Source of the DNA: UBA12026 sp035291405
GTDB lineage: Bacteria; Patescibacteriota; Microgenomatia; UBA8517
Direction: 5' to 3'
Length of the DNA: 19,234 nucleotides
NCBI GenBank assembly: GCA_035291405.1
Contig: DATDSD010000016.1
Coordinates: 1-19,234, forward strand
Shown: piece after piece, positions 1 through 6,631 of the stretch
Numbering within the stretch: the first letter of the stretch is position 1
How the letters are laid out: the number at the start of each line of letters is the position of its first letter
Made by a program: the position numbers and the translations under genes
Notes under the pieces: generated by a model
Told to the model about the DNA's origin: nothing
The model's input: the letters and a program-made list of their open reading frames with translations, nothing else
Databases searched by the model: none

Positions 1-543
1 ACAGAGCACCAGAAAGTTGGATCAACGGACAAAATTTATGAGGAAGCTACAAAACGTGAATTTGGTTATGAGGATTCTGATGGAAATGCTTGGGATGAGA
101 ATTTCAAATCGTGGAAATTCATAGAAGGAAAAGCATTGGCAACACCTAAATATTCAAGTATTAAATTTAATTTCTGGGATAGCATGTCAGGTTATGATGT
201 TGAATGGAAGTATGATCAGGCTAAAAATACATACCTCAGGTTTAATGGGGGTGTAGAACAGAAAGACCTAGAAAATGGTGAACAACTAATGGCTAAAAAT
301 GTAGCCATTGTTTATGCTAAGGAAGAGGGACCAGTTGATAAAGAGCATCATATGTTGTATACAGTTACTGGTGAAGGAAAAGCAATAATTTTCCAAAATG
401 GTGATGTAGTTGAAGGTAAGTGGAAAAAGGTATCTGCAACGGATAGATTAAAGTTTGTAGATGCAGAGGGTGCCGAGGTATCTTTTGTTGGAGGACAGAT
501 TTGGATTGAAGTTTTACCAGTAGGTAATGAGGTTAATTACTAA
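1..543 (+). CDS. DUF3048 (YerB-like) protein, 3' part
   Basis: The frame is open from the first base, so the gene begins outside the window; 180 residues are visible. They match my memory of the C-terminal DUF3048 domain (Bacillus YerB-type lipoproteins): a VEWKYD...YLRFNGG block, a NVAIVYA strand, a GKAIIFQNGDVVEGKW strand pair and a closing IWIEVLP. Family members are usually membrane-anchored by an N-terminal lipobox or helix and act outside the membrane; their function is unknown. The anchor would lie upstream and is not visible. TTG at 136 is only an internal leucine codon. The stop is followed at once by a G+C-rich hairpin and then by the HTH gene, probably in the same transcript. Confidence 0.8.
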   Translation, partial: TEHQKVGSTDKIYEEATKREFGYEDSDGNAWDENFKSWKFIEGKALATPKYSSIKFNFWDSMSGYDVEWKYDQAKNTYLRFNGGVEQKDLENGEQLMAKNVAIVYAKEEGPVDKEHHMLYTVTGEGKAIIFQNGDVVEGKWKKVSATDRLKFVDAEGAEVSFVGGQIWIEVLPVGNEVNY

Positions 544-559
544 CTCCGAGGGTTCGGAG
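544..559 (+). repeat. G+C-rich hairpin after the DUF3048 gene
   Basis: CTCCGA (544-549) and TCGGAG (554-559) form a perfect 6-bp stem around a GGGT loop, starting one base after the TAA stop. No T-run follows, so it is not a standard intrinsic terminator. The block stands out in A+T-rich DNA. It could be an mRNA-stabilising 3' hairpin or a copy of a dispersed intergenic repeat. Confidence 0.5.
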
Positions 560-573
560 CTGCCCCAATAAAT

Positions 574-1158
574 ATGGCTAATTTAGAAGACATTATTACT
601 TCAAAGGTCAGAGTTAAAATACTGGAACTTTTCTATTCAAACCTATCAGAAATGTATCATGTCAGGGGAATTGTTAGAGAAATTAAGGAAGAGATTAATG
701 CTGTCAGGCGAGAATTGGAAAAGCTTGAAACTTCAGGAATTCTTAAAAAAGAGCCTCGCGGAAATAGAGTTTACTATTTTTTAAGAAATGATTATCCTCT
801 TTTTGGTGATCTTTTGGCAATTGTTGCTAAATCAAACGGTTTGGGGAAAATGATATTAGATTCTAGATCAAAACTGGGAAAAATTAACCTGGTTATGTTT
901 TCAGGTAAGTTTTCGAGAAATAAGCCGAGAAAAAATGATGAGGAAGTTGATATTTTAGTGGTTGGAGAAGTTGTTCTTCCTGAATTAGCGGCAATTGTTA
1001 GAAATTTTGAATCAAAACTTAATCGTGAGATAAACTATACGGTAATGACAAAAGAAGAATTAGAATACAGAAAAAAAAGACGCGATCCTTTTTTACAAGG
1101 AATATTCTTAGGAGGTCGTGTTATGATAATCGGAGATGAAGAAGAACTTACTGGTTAG
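574..1158 (+). CDS. Winged-helix protein with a degenerate nucleotidyltransferase-like domain
   Basis: Residues about 1-75 look like a winged helix (ITSKVRVKILELF, then a recognition-helix region with RRELEKLETSGILKK and a YYFL wing). Residues about 105-190 resemble the minimal nucleotidyltransferase (pol-beta/MNT) fold: VMFSGKFSRN, then VDILVVG, then a late MTKEELEYRKKR helix. An active enzyme of this superfamily would have a GS loop and a DxD/DxE pair; here the loop is SGKF and the pair is D-I-L, so the catalytic acids look incomplete. Similar HTH-NTase fusions occur in archaea and CPR as predicted regulators of unknown target. The last 23 bases overlap the start of secD, which points to translational coupling and joint expression. 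There is no Shine-Dalgarno before the ATG. A DNA-binding regulatory role is inferred. Confidence 0.7.
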   Translation: MANLEDIITSKVRVKILELFYSNLSEMYHVRGIVREIKEEINAVRRELEKLETSGILKKEPRGNRVYYFLRNDYPLFGDLLAIVAKSNGLGKMILDSRSKLGKINLVMFSGKFSRNKPRKNDEEVDILVVGEVVLPELAAIVRNFESKLNREINYTVMTKEELEYRKKRRDPFLQGIFLGGRVMIIGDEEELTG

Positions 1159-2422
1159 AGTTATTTTAATACTTCTTTTAACAATAGCTTGCGGATTCAT
1201 AAGCTATCCTAATTCACGTTTAAAATTTAAAATTGGTAATTTTGCTGTAGATAAAAAATTTGAACTTTCTCTAGGCCTTGATCTTTCGGGAGGGAGCCAT
1301 CTTGTTTTTGAAGCCGATACAAGTAAATTGCCTGAAGATAAAAAAGAAAAGGCAATTTCGTCTTTAAGAAATGTAATTGAGAAAAGAGTAAATTTATTTG
1401 GGGTTTCAGAAAGCAATGTAACTACTTCGAATTTTGAAGGTAAAGATAGAGTAGTAGTTGAACTTCCTGGAATAAACGATCCTAAAAAAGCCTCAAGTTT
1501 AATTGGTCAGACGGCACAATTAGTTTTTGCTGAAGTAATTGAAACACCATCAGAATCTGGTGCCACGCCTTCATCACAGGTTGTTCCTACAAATCTAACA
1601 GGGGCTGATTTAAAGTCGGCTGATACCGTTTTTGATCAAAATACTGGAAAACCTTCTGTTTCGATTGAGTTTAACGATGAAGGTTCTAAAAAATTTGAAG
1701 AGATTACTGGTAAAAATGTAGGCCAACCACTTGCTATTATTCTTGATAATAACCTTGTCTCAGCCCCTGTCGTTAATGAAAAGATAATTGGAGGTAAAGC
1801 TCAAATATCAGGAAACTTTACAGTTGATGAAGCTAAAAATCTAGAAGTTCAATTAAATGCAGGAGCGCTTCCTGTTCCTGTCAAATTGGTAGAAGAAAAA
1901 ACAATTGGAGCAACACTGGGCGCTGATTCTATTAATAGAAGTGTTAAGGCAGGAGTAATTGGTCTTGTAATGGTATCTTTGTTTATGATTCTTTTATATG
2001 GTAGATATGGTCTAGTAGCCGATATTTCCTTACTTGTTTTTGGAGTTATTACTTTTGGTCTTTATAAATTAATTCCTGTTACCTTAACACTTCCTGGAAT
2101 TGCTGGATTTCTTCTTTCTGTTGGCATGGCAGTTGATAGTAATATTTTAATTTTTGAAAGGCTTAAAGAGGAAATAAAAAATAGACCACTTTCTTCTGCT
2201 TTAGAAGTTGCTTTTGGAAGAGCTTGGGATTCTATAAGAGACGCTAATGTGGCAACACTTGTTACAGCATTTATTTTAGCCAATCCACTTGATTGGTCTT
2301 TCTTACACGTATCAGGTCCTGTTAGAGGCTTTGCAATTACTCTTGCACTTGGAATCGGAATATCATTATTTACTGGAATTGTAGTTAGTAGAAATTTATT
2401 AAGATTGTTTGTAAAAGATTAA
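1136..2422 (+). CDS. secD: Protein translocase subunit SecD
   Basis: SecD works with SecF and SecYEG in the membrane and uses the proton gradient to pull secreted proteins across. Visible features are an N-terminal membrane helix (about residues 5-24), the family motif GLDLSGG at 47-53, the periplasmic-type P1 region, and a C-terminal five-helix RND-type half from about residue 268 with MAVDSNILIFER at 331-342. At 428 residues it is a compact SecD; the Escherichia coli protein is about 615, so the P1 region is reduced. The ATG at 1136 lies inside the end of the upstream gene. A GGAGG at 1111-1115 is about 20 bases away, too far to act as a normal ribosome binding site, so coupling to the upstream stop is more likely. 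secF follows after 17 bases. Confidence 0.95.
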   Translation: MKKNLLVRVILILLLTIACGFISYPNSRLKFKIGNFAVDKKFELSLGLDLSGGSHLVFEADTSKLPEDKKEKAISSLRNVIEKRVNLFGVSESNVTTSNFEGKDRVVVELPGINDPKKASSLIGQTAQLVFAEVIETPSESGATPSSQVVPTNLTGADLKSADTVFDQNTGKPSVSIEFNDEGSKKFEEITGKNVGQPLAIILDNNLVSAPVVNEKIIGGKAQISGNFTVDEAKNLEVQLNAGALPVPVKLVEEKTIGATLGADSINRSVKAGVIGLVMVSLFMILLYGRYGLVADISLLVFGVITFGLYKLIPVTLTLPGIAGFLLSVGMAVDSNILIFERLKEEIKNRPLSSALEVAFGRAWDSIRDANVATLVTAFILANPLDWSFLHVSGPVRGFAITLALGIGISLFTGIVVSRNLLRLFVKD

Positions 2423-2439
2423 AAAAATTAAAAATTATT

Positions 2440-3243
2440 ATGATTAATTGGATGAAATATAGACTTTTATACCTTGTAATTTCACTTATTTTTGTTGGTG
2501 CGGGAGTATTTAGTTTATTTAAGTGGGGATTAAACCTTGGAATTGATTTTACTGGTGGAGTTGTAGCTGATTACAGACTTCCTAGTGGAGAAATTAAAAA
2601 TTTAAAGTATGGTATTAAGTCAGAAGAAGAAATAACAGAAATTAGGGAAGATTTCAAAAAGCAAAATGCAGTAGAGTTAAAATTTGAAACAGTTGGACCT
2701 TCGATTGGACCGGAACTTATCAAGAAAACTTTTTATGCTTTAGGTCTTTCAGCTTTTCTTATTTTAATTTGGGTTGCAATACAATTTAAAAGTATTAAAT
2801 TTGGAGTTTCTGCAATTTTGGCCATGGTCCATGATTCTTTAGTTTTGGTTGGGGGATTTTCATTATTAGGGCATTTTTTTGGAATTGAAATAGATTTTCT
2901 TTTTGTCACTGCAGTATTAACAATCCTTTCATTTTCAGTTCATGACACAATTGTTGTTTATGACAGGATTAGAGAGAAGCAGAAAAAATATGATCCAGCT
3001 CTTGGTTCAGATGTTAAAGCCTTAGCAAACTCAGCACTTACTGAGACAATGGTCAGAAGCCTTAATAATTCATTTACAATTATTTTCATGCTTTTAGCTC
3101 TTGTTCTCTTGGGAGGGGATACTGTAAAGTGGTTTGCGGTTGCACTTCTAATTGGAACAATTTCAGGAACTTATTCTTCCCCATTTGTGGCTGTTCCAAT
3201 TCTTATTTCATGGGAAGAGATTGAGAAGAAATTAAAGAAGTAA
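2440..3243 (+). CDS. secF: Protein translocase subunit SecF
   Basis: SecF is the partner of SecD in the proton-driven SecDF export motor. The sequence shows an N-terminal helix (about 8-27), the SecF signature GIDFTGG at 34-40, a short periplasmic loop, and five C-terminal helices carrying SVHDTIVVYDRIRE at 166-179, the counterpart of the conserved SVNDTVVVFDRIRE motif. Asp169 sits where SecF has its conserved membrane acidic residue. The 267-residue length is slightly short for the family. It lies 17 bases after secD with no promoter or Shine-Dalgarno visible between them, so the pair should be one transcript. The stop codon lies inside a probable intrinsic terminator, and cca converges only 5 bases downstream. 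Confidence 0.95.
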   Translation: MINWMKYRLLYLVISLIFVGAGVFSLFKWGLNLGIDFTGGVVADYRLPSGEIKNLKYGIKSEEEITEIREDFKKQNAVELKFETVGPSIGPELIKKTFYALGLSAFLILIWVAIQFKSIKFGVSAILAMVHDSLVLVGGFSLLGHFFGIEIDFLFVTAVLTILSFSVHDTIVVYDRIREKQKKYDPALGSDVKALANSALTETMVRSLNNSFTIIFMLLALVLLGGDTVKWFAVALLIGTISGTYSSPFVAVPILISWEEIEKKLKK

Positions 3244-3268
3244 AATTATTAATTTTCACTTATTTTTT
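3238..3268 (+). terminator. Probable intrinsic terminator of secDF
   Basis: AAGTAAAATT (3238-3247) pairs with AATTTT-c-ACTT (3251-3261) around an ATT loop, giving ten pairs with one bulged C. It is followed by A and six Ts (3263-3268). The stem is A+T-rich, so it is weak by E. coli standards. It overlaps the secF stop and the 3' end of cca on the other strand. Confidence 0.5.
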
Positions 3269-4580
3269 GAAGTAATACCTCTCGCTCATTTTGCAATTTT
3301 TTCTTAACTACATCATCAAAGATTTTTTCTAAAATTTCGCCGACTTTTGGTCCAGATTTTATTTTTTGGATCTTCATAACATCTTTTCCATTTATTTTTA
3401 AATCTTTAATTGAGAATGGTTGTTTTTGAACCTCAACTAATCTTTTCTTGAATTCTTCTAGTCTCCAACTTGTTTCCCTTGCCCCACCACCTAATCTATC
3501 TGCTACCCTTAAAGCTAACATATCTTCAACATTTTCTAGATCTATGTTTTTTAAAAATCTTCTTATACTTGAATCTGTTTGATGTTCATCTACAGTAAAC
3601 TGGTGAAACCTGACAAGTTTAACAAATTTATCCTTTTCCTTAGCAGAAAATCTAAGTCTGTCTGCAATGTTAACTGCAATTTTGGTTGATACCATTTCAT
3701 GGTTGTAGAAGGTTATTACACCAGAGTCTAATTTTTTATAAGTTTGAGGTTTACCAATATCATGGATTAAGGTTGCAAATCTAGTAACGGGATCTTCTGA
3801 TTTACAATTTTTAAGACTCATCAAAAGATGATCTCCTACGTCGTAAATATGGTGTCTTTGGGGGGATTTTTGTTCGATGCCAAAACACTTGGTAAGTTCG
3901 GGGAGAATCTCTTGCATCAAACTGGATTCTCTAAGAAGGACAATACCATTATATGAATTTACGCTTTTTAAAATTTTAAATAGTTCATCTTTTATTCTCT
4001 CTTTAGCAATCTTATTAATTAAAGTTGAATTAGTTTTAATTGCATCAAAAGTTTTTTCTTCAATTTTAAAATTTAATTCTCCACCAATTCTTACGGCTCT
4101 CATCATGCGCAGAGCATCCTCACCAAATCGTTCATTTGAATCTCCAACAGCTCTAATTAATTTATCTTTTAAATCATCTTGCCCTTTATATAAATCAATT
4201 ATCTTTTCTCCGTCAAAAGCCATGGCGTTGATTGTAAAATCACGCCTCTTTAAATCTTCCTCTAACGTCTTTCCCCAGCTAACTTTATCGGGTCTTCTAT
4301 TATCTGAATAAGTTGTCTCTGTTCTGAAAGTAGTTACTTCAAACGGTCTATCAAATCCTTCAACTGAAATTCCTACGGTTCCAAATAAGTTATCATAAAA
4401 ACCGTCCGGATAGATCTTTAAAATTTCATCTGGAGTTGCATTTGTAGTAAAGTCCCAGTCGTATACGATTTTTCCCATTAAGATATCTCTCACCGCCCCA
4501 CCTACAATATAAATTTCAAAATTGTTTTTTTTGAACTTAGACAGAATATCTTTCACCTCGGCTGGAAGTTTAAAATCCAT
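3249..4580 (-). CDS. cca: CCA tRNA nucleotidyltransferase with HD domain
   Basis: This class II nucleotidyltransferase adds or repairs the 3' CCA end of tRNAs. Motifs in order: IYIVGGAVRD (23-32), the metal-binding DWDFTT with Asp41 and Asp43, the RRDFTINAMAF motif (112-122), IIDLYKGQDDL (127-137), and RFGEDALRMMRAVRI (151-165) in the nucleotide-selecting neck. An HD domain follows, with HHIYDVGDHLLMSL (243-256) and LIHDIGKP (271-278). HD-containing CCA enzymes often also have phosphatase or phosphodiesterase activity; that is family knowledge. A poly(A) polymerase assignment cannot be fully excluded by eye. The ATG is preceded by an extended -10 TGGTATAAT only 8 bases away, suggesting a nearly leaderless mRNA. 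It diverges from recJ and converges with secF. Confidence 0.92.
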   Translation of the reverse strand: MDFKLPAEVKDILSKFKKNNFEIYIVGGAVRDILMGKIVYDWDFTTNATPDEILKIYPDGFYDNLFGTVGISVEGFDRPFEVTTFRTETTYSDNRRPDKVSWGKTLEEDLKRRDFTINAMAFDGEKIIDLYKGQDDLKDKLIRAVGDSNERFGEDALRMMRAVRIGGELNFKIEEKTFDAIKTNSTLINKIAKERIKDELFKILKSVNSYNGIVLLRESSLMQEILPELTKCFGIEQKSPQRHHIYDVGDHLLMSLKNCKSEDPVTRFATLIHDIGKPQTYKKLDSGVITFYNHEMVSTKIAVNIADRLRFSAKEKDKFVKLVRFHQFTVDEHQTDSSIRRFLKNIDLENVEDMLALRVADRLGGGARETSWRLEEFKKRLVEVQKQPFSIKDLKINGKDVMKIQKIKSGPKVGEILEKIFDDVVKKKLQNEREVLLQKISEN

Positions 4581-4587
4581 ATGTTAC

Positions 4588-4593
4588 CATTAT
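4588..4593 (+). promoter_or_regulatory. Possible -10 of recJ
   Basis: CATTAT matches the -10 consensus at 4 of 6 positions and ends exactly 6 bases before the recJ ATG at 4600. It overlaps the cca -10 on the other strand. It is weak on its own, but the spacing is the same as at gltX and alr. Confidence 0.35.
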
Positions 4594-4597
4594 ACCA
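4589..4597 (-). promoter_or_regulatory. Extended -10 promoter of cca
   Basis: On the minus strand TG-G-TATAAT runs from 4597 to 4589 and ends 8 bases before the cca ATG (4580). The predicted transcription start lies at or just before the start codon. No clear -35 is seen, as is usual for TGn-extended promoters. Confidence 0.7.
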
Positions 4598-4599
4598 GT

Positions 4600-6204
4600 A
4601 TGAAATGGGAAATATTAGATAAATCAAAAGTTAATAATCCAAAATCTTTAATCAAAACATTACTTAAAAATAGAGGTATAAAAACAAAAGGGGAAATTGA
4701 TGAATTTTTAAGTCCCAAAAAACCTGAAGAGATAGGAATTGTGGAATTGGGTATAAAGAAAGAAATTTTACAAAAAGTATTAAAAAGATTAAAACAAGCA
4801 AAAGAAAAAAAAGAAAAAATAGTAGTTTTTGGAGATTATGATTGTGACGGTGTTTGTGCAACTGCAATTCTTTGGGAAACACTTTACAAATTAGGTTACG
4901 ACGCTCTTCCTTATATTCCAGACAGATTTGAAGAAGGATACGGACTAAAAGTTGAGAGTATTCAAAAGTTAATATCTAGAGAAAAAAGTTTAAGTTTAAT
5001 TATAACGGTTGATAATGGAATTGTAGCTTACGATGCCGTAGCTGAGGCCAAAAAACAAGGAATTGATGTAATAGTGGTAGATCATCATACAAAAAGCACT
5101 AACAAGTTAGTAACCCCATTTGTCCTACATTCAACTTTGGTTTGCGGATCGGCACTTTCTTGGTTTCTTTCAAAAGAATTGGGAGCAAAAAATAGTTTAG
5201 ATTTAGTGGCAATTGGAACAATTGCCGACCAAATGCCGCTTGTAGGAATTAACAGATCTTTGGTTAAATACGGCTTAGAAGAGGTTACTAAAACAAAAGG
5301 GTTAGGACTTAAATCTTTAATTAAAAATACAGGTCTTAGTAATATTGGTGTTTATGAGATAGGTTTTATAATAGCTCCCAGAATTAATGCGATGGGAAGA
5401 CTTTCTCATGCTCTTGATTCTTTAAGACTTCTTTGTACAAAAGATATTACAAAAGCTGAAAAGTTAGCGAAAGTGTTAGGAGAAACAAATGTTGAAAGAC
5501 AAAAGATTGTAGATGATGTTATAACCAAAGCCTTGAAGTTTGTAACGGAAGAAAAAATTTTAGTAATAGAAGGGGATTACCACGAAGGCGTAATTGGCCT
5601 TGCCTCAGGAAAAATAACAGAAAAATTTTACAGACCTTCAATTGTTTTGTCTCTGGGTGAGAAAGTTTCAAAGGCTTCTGCAAGGTCAATTTTCGGATTT
5701 AACATAATCGAAGCTATAAAAGAAACAAATTTGATTATAGAAGGTGGGGGACATCCAATGGCTGCCGGATTCTCAATTGAAACTACAAAAATTAATGCAT
5801 TTAAATTAAAAATTAATGAAATTTCGAAAGAAAAATTAACCGATGAGATTTTGGAAAGAAAATTAAAAATTGACTTGAATTTAAATTTTAAAAACATAAA
5901 TGATGATTTGGTTAAAGAATTGCAAAAGTTTGAACCGACGGGATACGGTAATTTCTCCCCGATTTTTAAGAGCAGCAAAGTCAAAGTTGTAACGGTTAAA
6001 CCGGTTGGTACTGATGGAAAGCATATTAAGTTAAAACTCTTGCAAGATGAAGTTACATTTGACGCAATTTATTTCGGCGGTTCTGTAAATTCTTCAAAAC
6101 TGACTTCAGGCTCCTTGATTTCTGTTGCCTACGCAATCGAAACTAACATCTGGAACGGCTATTCCCAAATACAATTAAAGATAAAGGACATCAAGTCAGA
6201 GTAG
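4600..6204 (+). CDS. recJ: Single-stranded-DNA-specific exonuclease RecJ
   Basis: RecJ degrades single-stranded DNA 5' to 3' in recombination, mismatch and base-excision repair. The DHH-family metal-binding motifs are present: FGDYDCDG at 77-84 (Asp79, Asp81, Asp83), VDNG at 137-140, DHH at 161-163, and AIGTIADQMPL with Asp210. The later DHHA1 domain has the GGGHPMAAGF substrate-binding motif, and the C-terminal part (PTGYGNFSPIF...) is the OB-like region. The segment after DHH that usually leads to a conserved asparagine-proline is shortened. I chose ATG 4600 (534 residues): the reading frame extends upstream to 4522, but that would place 26 non-conserved residues over the cca coding region, whereas 4600 follows a possible -10 by 6 bases. 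No Shine-Dalgarno is present. Confidence 0.93.
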   Translation: MKWEILDKSKVNNPKSLIKTLLKNRGIKTKGEIDEFLSPKKPEEIGIVELGIKKEILQKVLKRLKQAKEKKEKIVVFGDYDCDGVCATAILWETLYKLGYDALPYIPDRFEEGYGLKVESIQKLISREKSLSLIITVDNGIVAYDAVAEAKKQGIDVIVVDHHTKSTNKLVTPFVLHSTLVCGSALSWFLSKELGAKNSLDLVAIGTIADQMPLVGINRSLVKYGLEEVTKTKGLGLKSLIKNTGLSNIGVYEIGFIIAPRINAMGRLSHALDSLRLLCTKDITKAEKLAKVLGETNVERQKIVDDVITKALKFVTEEKILVIEGDYHEGVIGLASGKITEKFYRPSIVLSLGEKVSKASARSIFGFNIIEAIKETNLIIEGGGHPMAAGFSIETTKINAFKLKINEISKEKLTDEILERKLKIDLNLNFKNINDDLVKELQKFEPTGYGNFSPIFKSSKVKVVTVKPVGTDGKHIKLKLLQDEVTFDAIYFGGSVNSSKLTSGSLISVAYAIETNIWNGYSQIQLKIKDIKSE

Positions 6205-6232
6205 AATAGTCGGTTTGGTAAATCTGTCGCCA

Positions 6233-6421
6233 TCAACCCTCACTAATATCGGGCTCTTGATTTTCAAGTTCGACCTCTGTCCTGATTGGTCTAAATTCTT
6301 CAGGTTCTTCTGCTTCACCCATTTTAATTATCAATTTAGACGTCTCCTTGGTCATTGGAATTGGTGGGGGTTTACCTTTTCGAGTAAAAAATAATGACCA
6401 TCCTTTATTTTCGAGTGACAT
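6233..6421 (-). CDS. Small hypothetical protein (62 aa)
   Basis: I do not recognise this protein. The N-terminal half is basic and contains WSLFFTRKGKPPPIP; the C-terminal half is very acidic (EAEEPEEF..., then EVELENQEPDISEG), a composition plausible for a small soluble binding protein. The case for a real gene is mainly positional. It occupies an otherwise empty 427-base gap, it does not overlap recJ or aspS, and a TATATT hexamer on its strand ends exactly 6 bases before the ATG, as at gltX and alr. It has no Shine-Dalgarno and no close partner. Against it: it is short and no conservation can be tested here. Confidence 0.45.
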   Translation of the reverse strand: MSLENKGWSLFFTRKGKPPPIPMTKETSKLIIKMGEAEEPEEFRPIRTEVELENQEPDISEG

Positions 6422-6427
6422 ATTTTT

Positions 6428-6433
6428 AATATA
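6428..6433 (-). promoter_or_regulatory. Possible -10 of the 62-aa gene
   Basis: Minus-strand TATATT (6433 to 6428) is followed by AAAAAT and then the ATG at 6421. It lies just downstream of the minus-strand terminator hairpin at 6446-6472, so the small gene would need its own start here. No good -35 is visible. Confidence 0.4.
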
Positions 6434-6445
6434 AATTTTTTGAAC

Positions 6446-6472
6446 AAAAAAACCTCTTAATTTTTAAGAGGT
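6446..6472 (-). terminator. Intrinsic terminator, minus strand
   Basis: ACCTCTTAA (6452-6460) and TTAAGAGGT (6464-6472) form a perfect 9-bp stem with a 3-base loop. Read on the minus strand it is followed directly by seven Ts (6452 to 6446), a good Rho-independent terminator. No recognised minus-strand protein gene lies upstream of it, which suggests that a short RNA is made there. Confidence 0.7.
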
Positions 6473-6473
6473 C

Positions 6474-6496
6474 TGTCTTATTGTTTCAACAAGACA
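6474..6496. repeat. Hairpin 2 of the recJ-aspS gap
   Basis: TGTCTTATTG (6474-6483) faces CAACAAGACA (6487-6496): ten positions with one mismatch around a TTT loop. It sits between two similar AACCT.../...AGGTT hairpins. On the minus strand the three would form a row of stems at the end of one short transcript. Confidence 0.5.
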
Positions 6497-6497
6497 A

Positions 6498-6520
6498 AAA
6501 CCTTTTTAATTAAAGAGGTT
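6498..6520 (-). terminator. Second, upstream terminator-like hairpin
   Basis: AACCTTTTTAA (about 6499-6509) faces TTAAAGAGGTT (6510-6520) with one mismatch. On the minus strand the stem is followed by a short run of Ts. It looks like a diverged copy of the hairpin at 6452-6472. The outer arms of the two can also pair with each other (AACCTCTTAATT at 6451-6462 with AATTAAAGAGGTT at 6508-6520, one bulged A), so alternative folds are possible. Confidence 0.4.
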
Positions 6521-6595
6521 AGTAATTGTCATATAGAAACAAGTTACTTTCATAGTTTTAGACAGTGTTTGTATCTTAAAAAATTTTTGTGGCTG

Positions 6596-6624
6596 TTGTC
6601 AAGCCCTAAATGTTAGATTAGAAT
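6596..6624 (+). promoter_or_regulatory. aspS promoter, leaderless type
   Basis: TTGTCA (6596-6601), a 17-base spacer and TAGAAT (6619-6624) make a good sigma70-type promoter. The -10 ends 7 bases before the aspS ATG at 6632, so transcription should start at the start codon. The -35 shares bases with a minus-strand TTGACA, as the heptamer TTGTCAA reads as a -35 both ways. Confidence 0.75.
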
Positions 6625-6631
6625 ACATTAT

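Larger units (their letters stand above)
6446..6568 (-). ncRNA. Candidate small RNA or leader between recJ and aspS
   Basis: On the minus strand a perfect -35, TTGACA (6602 to 6597), is followed after 18 bases by TAAGAT (6578 to 6573). This predicts an RNA starting near 6568. It would end at the tandem hairpins and the seven-T terminator at 6446, about 120 nt in all. A 15-codon ORF (6553 to 6506, MKVTCFYMTITNLFN) lies inside it and ends in the first hairpin, so a leader peptide is also possible. I do not recognise 6S, SRP, tmRNA or RNase P features. The promoter and terminator are seen; the RNA is inferred. Confidence 0.35.

Noticed and set aside
3877..4311. 144-aa plus-strand open frame inside cca
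   Set aside because: It is an antisense shadow of a gene with intact catalytic motifs; its Ser/Leu/Ile-rich sequence matches nothing.
4522..4599. Upstream extension of recJ to a start at 4522
   Set aside because: It would add 26 residues over the 5' end of cca without family similarity; ATG 4600 fits RecJ and follows a possible -10 by 6 bases.
6446..6631. T-box or other riboswitch controlling aspS
   Set aside because: The aspS promoter (6596-6624) lies downstream of all the hairpins and gives a leaderless mRNA, so they cannot be in its leader. The good terminator also points the other way.
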